A stretch of DNA of 64,000 bases. It comes from QHXM01 sp032160705. GTDB taxonomy: Bacteria > Acidobacteriota > Blastocatellia > Pyrinomonadales > Pyrinomonadaceae. A model generated the notes under the pieces. That model did not search any database. It saw only the letters and a program-made list of their open reading frames with translations, and was not told the origin of the DNA. The stretch spans positions 1 through 64,000 of the forward strand of contig JAVHVE010000002.1 of NCBI GenBank assembly GCA_032160705.1. The letters run 5' to 3'. The translations under genes were made by a program, and so were the position numbers. Shown in pieces: positions 60,633 through 64,000 of the stretch. How positions within the stretch are numbered: position 1 is the first letter of the stretch; each line of letters starts with the position of its first letter.

Positions 60633-62312
60633 ATGCTTCGTCGCTCCCTGGTAGTCGCGCTACTCGTTTATGCTTTCCTGCTTCAAAGTCTAATGGTCAG
60701 CGCGCAGCAGGCGGCTGCGCAAACTCAGCCCGGCAAAGACCCGAACGCCCCCATCGAGCGGATCAAGGATGAGGGTATGAATCGTTCGCAGGTGATGCAG
60801 ACTTTGAGCTACCTGTCGGATGTCATCGGGCCGCGCCTGACCAATTCGCCCAGCATGAAGCGGGCGAATGAATGGACGCGACAGCGGCTGGCGGATTGGG
60901 GATTGCAAAACGCTCACCTCGAAGCATGGGGGCCTTTCGGACGCGGGTGGACGCTCAAGAGTTTTTCCGCTGAGGTCACAGAGCCGCAGGCTATTCCGCT
61001 CATCGCTTATCCGAAAGCCTGGTCGACGGGGACGAAAGGCACGCTGACAGCCAATGTCGTTTACGTCAACGCTAAAACAGAAGCCGAACTTGAGAATTAC
61101 AAAGGAAAGCTCAAAGGGGCGATTGTTTTGATAAGCGCGCCGCCGGAGGTCAAAGCTCATTTCGAGGCGCTGGGGAATCGGCGCGACGAAAAGGATTTGC
61201 TCAAACTCGCCGATGCGCTCGATCCGAAATCTATTCCGCCACGCCAGTTTCAGCCCAACCCGCAACAGCGCGCCGACAACATGTTGCTGGCGAAAAAGTA
61301 CCAGTTCTTCACAGACGAAGGTGCGGCGCTGCTGGTTGATGCGAGCCGTCGCGGAGACGGTGGAACAATCTTCGTGCAATCGGCAGTCGTGCCGCAGCCT
61401 TTCATCGAAAATCCGAACGCCCCGGGCGCACCGCGCCGCATCTCGCCCTGGGACGCGCAAGCGCCGCGCATCATTCCGCAGATCACCGTCGCCGCAGAAC
61501 ACTACAACCGGATGGTGCGGATGCTCCAACAGGGAGAGCGCTTGAAGATGTCTGTCAATCTCGATGTGGAATTTCAAGACAAAGATTTGATGGGCTACAA
61601 CACCGTCGCGGAGATTCCAGGCTCTGACCTCAAGGACGAGATTGTCATGCTCGGCGGGCACATGGATTCGTGGCATGCAGGGACGGGCGCGACCGACAAC
61701 GGGGCAGGTGTAGCCGTCGGGATGGAGGCCGTGCGTATCTTGCAGGCTCTGAAACTACAGCCGCGCCGGACGATTCGCATTGCCCTGTGGAGCGGCGAGG
61801 AGCAGGGACTCCTTGGCTCGCGCAATTACGTCATGCAGCACTTCGGCACGCTCGGCGACGGCACGATTGAAGCTTTCCGTCTCGGAAATAGCGGTCAGGG
61901 TGCGCCGCCAAAACTTAACCCAAAGCCCGATTATGAAAAGTTCAGCGCCTATTTCAACCTGGACAACGGGACGGGCAAAGTCCGGGGCGTTTACCTGCAA
62001 GGCAACGAAGAGGTGCGCCCGCTCTTTCGCCGCTGGCTGATGCCGTTTCGTGAGATGGGAGCTTCGACGCTCTCGATCTCGAACACGGGCGGAACGGATC
62101 ACCTGTCTTTTGACACCATCGGGCTGCCGGGTTTCCAATTCATTCAGGACGAAATCGAGTATGAGACGCGCACGCACCACTCGAACCAGGATGTCTTCGA
62201 CCGGATACAAGCCGACGACATGAAGCAGGCGGCTGTGATTATGGCGACGTTTATTTACAACACAGCGATGCTGGACGAAAAACTCCCGCGCAAACCCGCG
62301 CCTGCGAGATAA
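60633..62312 (+). CDS. secreted M28-family zinc metallopeptidase
   Basis: A 559-residue protein with a Sec signal (cleavage after MVSA, about residue 23). A PA-like insert domain (about 120-270) precedes the M28 catalytic domain. The metal ligands are in GGHMDSWHAGTGATDNGAG (His and bridging Asp), WSGEEQGLLGS (general-base Glu and ligand Glu), YFNLDNGTG (Asp) and THHSNQD (His). It is an aminopeptidase or carboxypeptidase acting outside the cytoplasm. AAGGAG lies about 10 nt before the ATG at 60633; the ATG at 60606 has no such site. It may be co-transcribed with the next gene (4-nt gap). Confidence 0.88.
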   Translation: MLRRSLVVALLVYAFLLQSLMVSAQQAAAQTQPGKDPNAPIERIKDEGMNRSQVMQTLSYLSDVIGPRLTNSPSMKRANEWTRQRLADWGLQNAHLEAWGPFGRGWTLKSFSAEVTEPQAIPLIAYPKAWSTGTKGTLTANVVYVNAKTEAELENYKGKLKGAIVLISAPPEVKAHFEALGNRRDEKDLLKLADALDPKSIPPRQFQPNPQQRADNMLLAKKYQFFTDEGAALLVDASRRGDGGTIFVQSAVVPQPFIENPNAPGAPRRISPWDAQAPRIIPQITVAAEHYNRMVRMLQQGERLKMSVNLDVEFQDKDLMGYNTVAEIPGSDLKDEIVMLGGHMDSWHAGTGATDNGAGVAVGMEAVRILQALKLQPRRTIRIALWSGEEQGLLGSRNYVMQHFGTLGDGTIEAFRLGNSGQGAPPKLNPKPDYEKFSAYFNLDNGTGKVRGVYLQGNEEVRPLFRRWLMPFREMGASTLSISNTGGTDHLSFDTIGLPGFQFIQDEIEYETRTHHSNQDVFDRIQADDMKQAAVIMATFIYNTAMLDEKLPRKPAPAR

Positions 62313-62315
62313 AGG

Positions 62316-62675
62316 ATGAACGCGGAAGACGCGGTAGCGTTGATTATTTCTGAAGCACGCGCCGATGGGAATAGCTTGCTGGCAAGTGTCCGCGAAGGTC
62401 GTGACCCTGGACAGGAGCGCATGCGCCAACTCATCTCGGCCTTGCGGACTGTCTTCCAGTCGCTCGACAAGCAAGCTGAATTAGACAGGCACCTGGCTGC
62501 CGCTCTGTTCACGCTCGGCTCGGATGTGCCTTTGACGATCAGCTCGCTGGCTAACAAAGGGCTGAGCTGGCGCAGAGAGTTTATGGAGACAGAGGTCTAC
62601 GAACTATTAATGGGGGTGCAAAGCATCTTCGAGGACAGGTGGCTTGAGACAGAGCCGACCGAGACTGTTCATTAA
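62316..62675 (+). CDS. small helical protein, unknown function
   Basis: A 119-residue protein, predicted almost all alpha-helical, without signal peptide, membrane segment or cysteine. It starts 4 nt after the peptidase stop, so it is probably in the same transcript. I do not recognise the family. Confidence 0.6.
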   Translation: MNAEDAVALIISEARADGNSLLASVREGRDPGQERMRQLISALRTVFQSLDKQAELDRHLAAALFTLGSDVPLTISSLANKGLSWRREFMETEVYELLMGVQSIFEDRWLETEPTETVH

Positions 62676-62701
62676 AGAGTGGAACATAAAAAAAGCTAAC
62701 G

Positions 62702-62750
62702 CTCCGGGGCACTCGGCACTCTCGCCCGCGTCCCCGGAGGCGCTGTTTAT
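62702..62750 (+). terminator. terminator-like hairpin after the peptidase operon
   Basis: CTCCGGGG at 62702-62709 pairs with CCCCGGAG at 62732-62739, with a 22-nt loop, and is followed by GCGCTGTTTATTC. The long loop and weak T tract make this only probable. Confidence 0.4.
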
Positions 62751-62988
62751 TCATCGCGTCGCCAATGACTGCCTGACACAATTTCCCTTTGCATCCGCCT
62801 CATCATCCAACCCTTTATAATCTGCTGGCGTGCGCGAGGCGCTATCGTTTATTAGACAACCAAATGGGCATCTTTACTGGCGGCTGTTAGTAGGTCTATT
62901 ACGCGCTCGGCATGTTCTTCCGAAGGAATAAATAATTTGGGATTGATGAAACTGACACGCAGGCTCCCAGCTAGATTTGGCGAAACTC

Positions 62989-63407
62989 CGAACAACGCGT
63001 GAACCGGAGCGCGAGGCCGGGATGTTTCTCAACTGACTAATCGAATCAAAGGTTGAATGTAACAGTTGTCTGGGCACCATCAGGGAAGGGGTGCCGACAA
63101 ATGACCGCTTCTTATCCGATGTGCTCCGGGCAGCAACGATCAATCTGAAACAGGGAAGGAAGGTCGCGCGAGATAAGTATCCGGTAGTCGCCCTCAGGAA
63201 CGCTTTCCTCGTCGATAGGAATGTTTTTGGCGAGGTTATGCAAGATAGTGTGCGGTTCAACAGACCAGGAGACCGTGTAGGAACCTGGGTCTCCCTGCTT
63301 CACCTTCCAAAGCGAAAGCTCAAATTGTGAGACAGACGCGATGAGGGGGTCATCATGAGAGTTATGAGCGCGATGTGATTGCTCGCCGGTTAATGCGGGC
63401 GTTAGAC
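62989..63407 (+). other. attC-like half sites flanking a 360-base segment (putative)
   Basis: The left half has CGAAC, AACGCGTG and AACCGGAGCGCGAG. The right half has GCTCGCCGGTTAATGCGGGC followed by GTTAGAC at 63401-63407, which fits GTTRRRY. The right half closely matches that of the site at 146-170. The halves can pair but are about 380 bases apart, which is too long for a normal attC, so this may be a disrupted site or two partial sites. Confidence 0.4.
63112..63303 (-). CDS. possible small protein, low confidence
   Basis: A 63-residue frame starting at GTG. Its composition (VEPHTILHNLAKNIPIDEE, then VPEGDYRILISRDLP) is more protein-like than the overlapping frames. The frame stays open upstream through the attC-like right half. 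There is no good ribosome site, so it may be a remnant of a cassette gene. Confidence 0.25.
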   Translation of the reverse strand: MKQGDPGSYTVSWSVEPHTILHNLAKNIPIDEESVPEGDYRILISRDLPSLFQIDRCCPEHIG

Positions 63408-63455
63408 TTCAGAGGAACATCATTTCAATTTGAGATGGATTAAATAGGAGTTGTA

Positions 63456-64000
63456 ATGCTTGGCGCTGTTGATAAAGCCTTATTAAATCCGAGGATTAGG
63501 TCGGACCTCTCTGGTTTCTCAAGATTTGTAGTTGAGTTTTTTTACTTTGGAGTAAAACAGGTGCGGGCTTGCTTATTTGCAGGCTTGTTCTTCTCCGCTG
63601 TTTTTCTTGTGCCGCGAAGTGGGATTCTGGGTCTTCCCAGATATGATGTCATCCTTTTCATTGCGCTTTTGATTCAGGTCTGGATGGTGTTAGCCAAACT
63701 TGAAACGTGGGATGAAGTAAAGGCCATCAGTCTATTTCATGTGGTCGGGTTCGCCCTGGAGGTCTTTAAGACTTCCAGCGGGATTGGTTCGTGGGGTTAC
63801 CCGGATTTTGCTTATACCAAATTGTTGGGTGTGCCTTTGTTCTCCGGGTTTATGTATGCTGCCGTGGGGAGCTACATCATTCAGGCCTGGCGATTATTTG
63901 ACTTGAGAATCCGGCATCATCCTCCATATTGGATGGCGACGGCTGTAGCAATATTGATTTATGCCAACTTTTTTACTCATCATTATATCGGGGACTTTCG
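63456..64000 (+). CDS. DUF817 family membrane protein, cut by the window end
   Basis: At least 181 residues, with the C-terminus outside the window. The sequence has clear DUF817 signatures: FFYFGVKQVRACLFAGLFF, LETWDEVKAISLFHVVGFAL, EVFKTSSGIGSWGYPDFAY, VPLFSGFMYAAVGSYIIQAW and YANFFTHHYIGDF. Five to six membrane helices are visible in this part. AGGAG lies 5 nt before the ATG. The function of DUF817 is unknown. It is more AT-rich than most of the window and starts 49 bases after an attC-like core, so it may be an integron cassette gene. Confidence 0.85.
   Translation, partial: MLGAVDKALLNPRIRSDLSGFSRFVVEFFYFGVKQVRACLFAGLFFSAVFLVPRSGILGLPRYDVILFIALLIQVWMVLAKLETWDEVKAISLFHVVGFALEVFKTSSGIGSWGYPDFAYTKLLGVPLFSGFMYAAVGSYIIQAWRLFDLRIRHHPPYWMATAVAILIYANFFTHHYIGDF

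Larger units (their letters stand above)
62676..63455. other. gene-poor region with attC-like half sites
   Basis: No convincing gene is seen over 780 bases. It holds a terminator-like hairpin, an attC-like left half (62989-63018) and a right half (63384-63407). Short frames on both strands have poor composition; the best is on the minus strand at 63112-63303. Confidence 0.4.

Noticed and set aside
62874..63260. A 128-codon minus-strand frame
   Set aside because: Its composition is rich in Arg, Ser and Thr, it has no ribosome site, and it runs through the attC-like left half. It looks like a chance frame.

Overview
The window looks like a chromosomal segment of an aerobic, soil-type Gram-negative bacterium, most likely an Acidobacteriota (Blastocatellia-like). 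This is inferred from gene content, not from a marker gene. The main clues are an alternative complex III locus joined to a caa3 oxidase, a beta-barrel protein with a carboxypeptidase-regulatory-like N-terminus, several multihaem cytochromes, a GH1-RmlD fusion and frequent GTG/TTG starts. No rRNA, tRNA, CRISPR array, transposase or phage gene was seen.

Layout. 1-5750: an attC-like site, a zinc-ribbon membrane protein, a YncE-like propeller and a MEDS-type hybrid histidine kinase. 5850-17600: sugar metabolism and surface polysaccharide genes (GHMP kinase, ROK kinase, GH2 hydrolase, GalE, GH1-RmlD fusion, UDP-galactopyranose mutase, glycosyltransferase), with a DedA protein and a universal stress protein among them. 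17850-21700: small signalling genes, including a photoactive-yellow-protein-like domain without its chromophore cysteine, stand-alone receivers and a Crp/Fnr regulator. 22058-35732: one long co-directional block, actABCDEF - unknown - sco - coxB-coxA-coxC-coxD, which carries electrons from quinol through alternative complex III to an A2-type caa3 oxidase. 35840-41700: zinc ribbon, receiver, [2Fe-2S] protein, EamA transporter, orphan HicB, GAF protein and secreted proteins. 42065-60550: a cytochrome-rich region with a decahaem cytochrome fused to an LVIVD propeller, an outer-membrane barrel, a tandem HbpS/GlcG protein, ResB and CcsA haem-attachment proteins, two TPR proteins and two tandem nonahaem cytochromes. 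60633-64000: an M28 peptidase, a small protein, a second attC-like region and a DUF817 gene cut by the window edge.

How it fits together. The ResB/CcsA pair would attach haem to the many c-type cytochromes of the window. The respiratory block supplies a complete quinol-to-oxygen path. The decahaem/barrel cluster may be a porin-cytochrome conduit or another envelope electron-transfer module.

Most unusual features. At least eleven loci carry hairpin or solo elements built of 7-nt-phased degenerate units. The unit sequence differs between loci but the architecture is the same. In two genes (actE and sco) one arm of such an element encodes the hydrophobic signal sequence, and in actB the arrays sit in frame inside the protein. 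A second family of about 300 bp has nested palindromes, compensatory changes between its two copies and, in one copy, 39-bp terminal inverted repeats.
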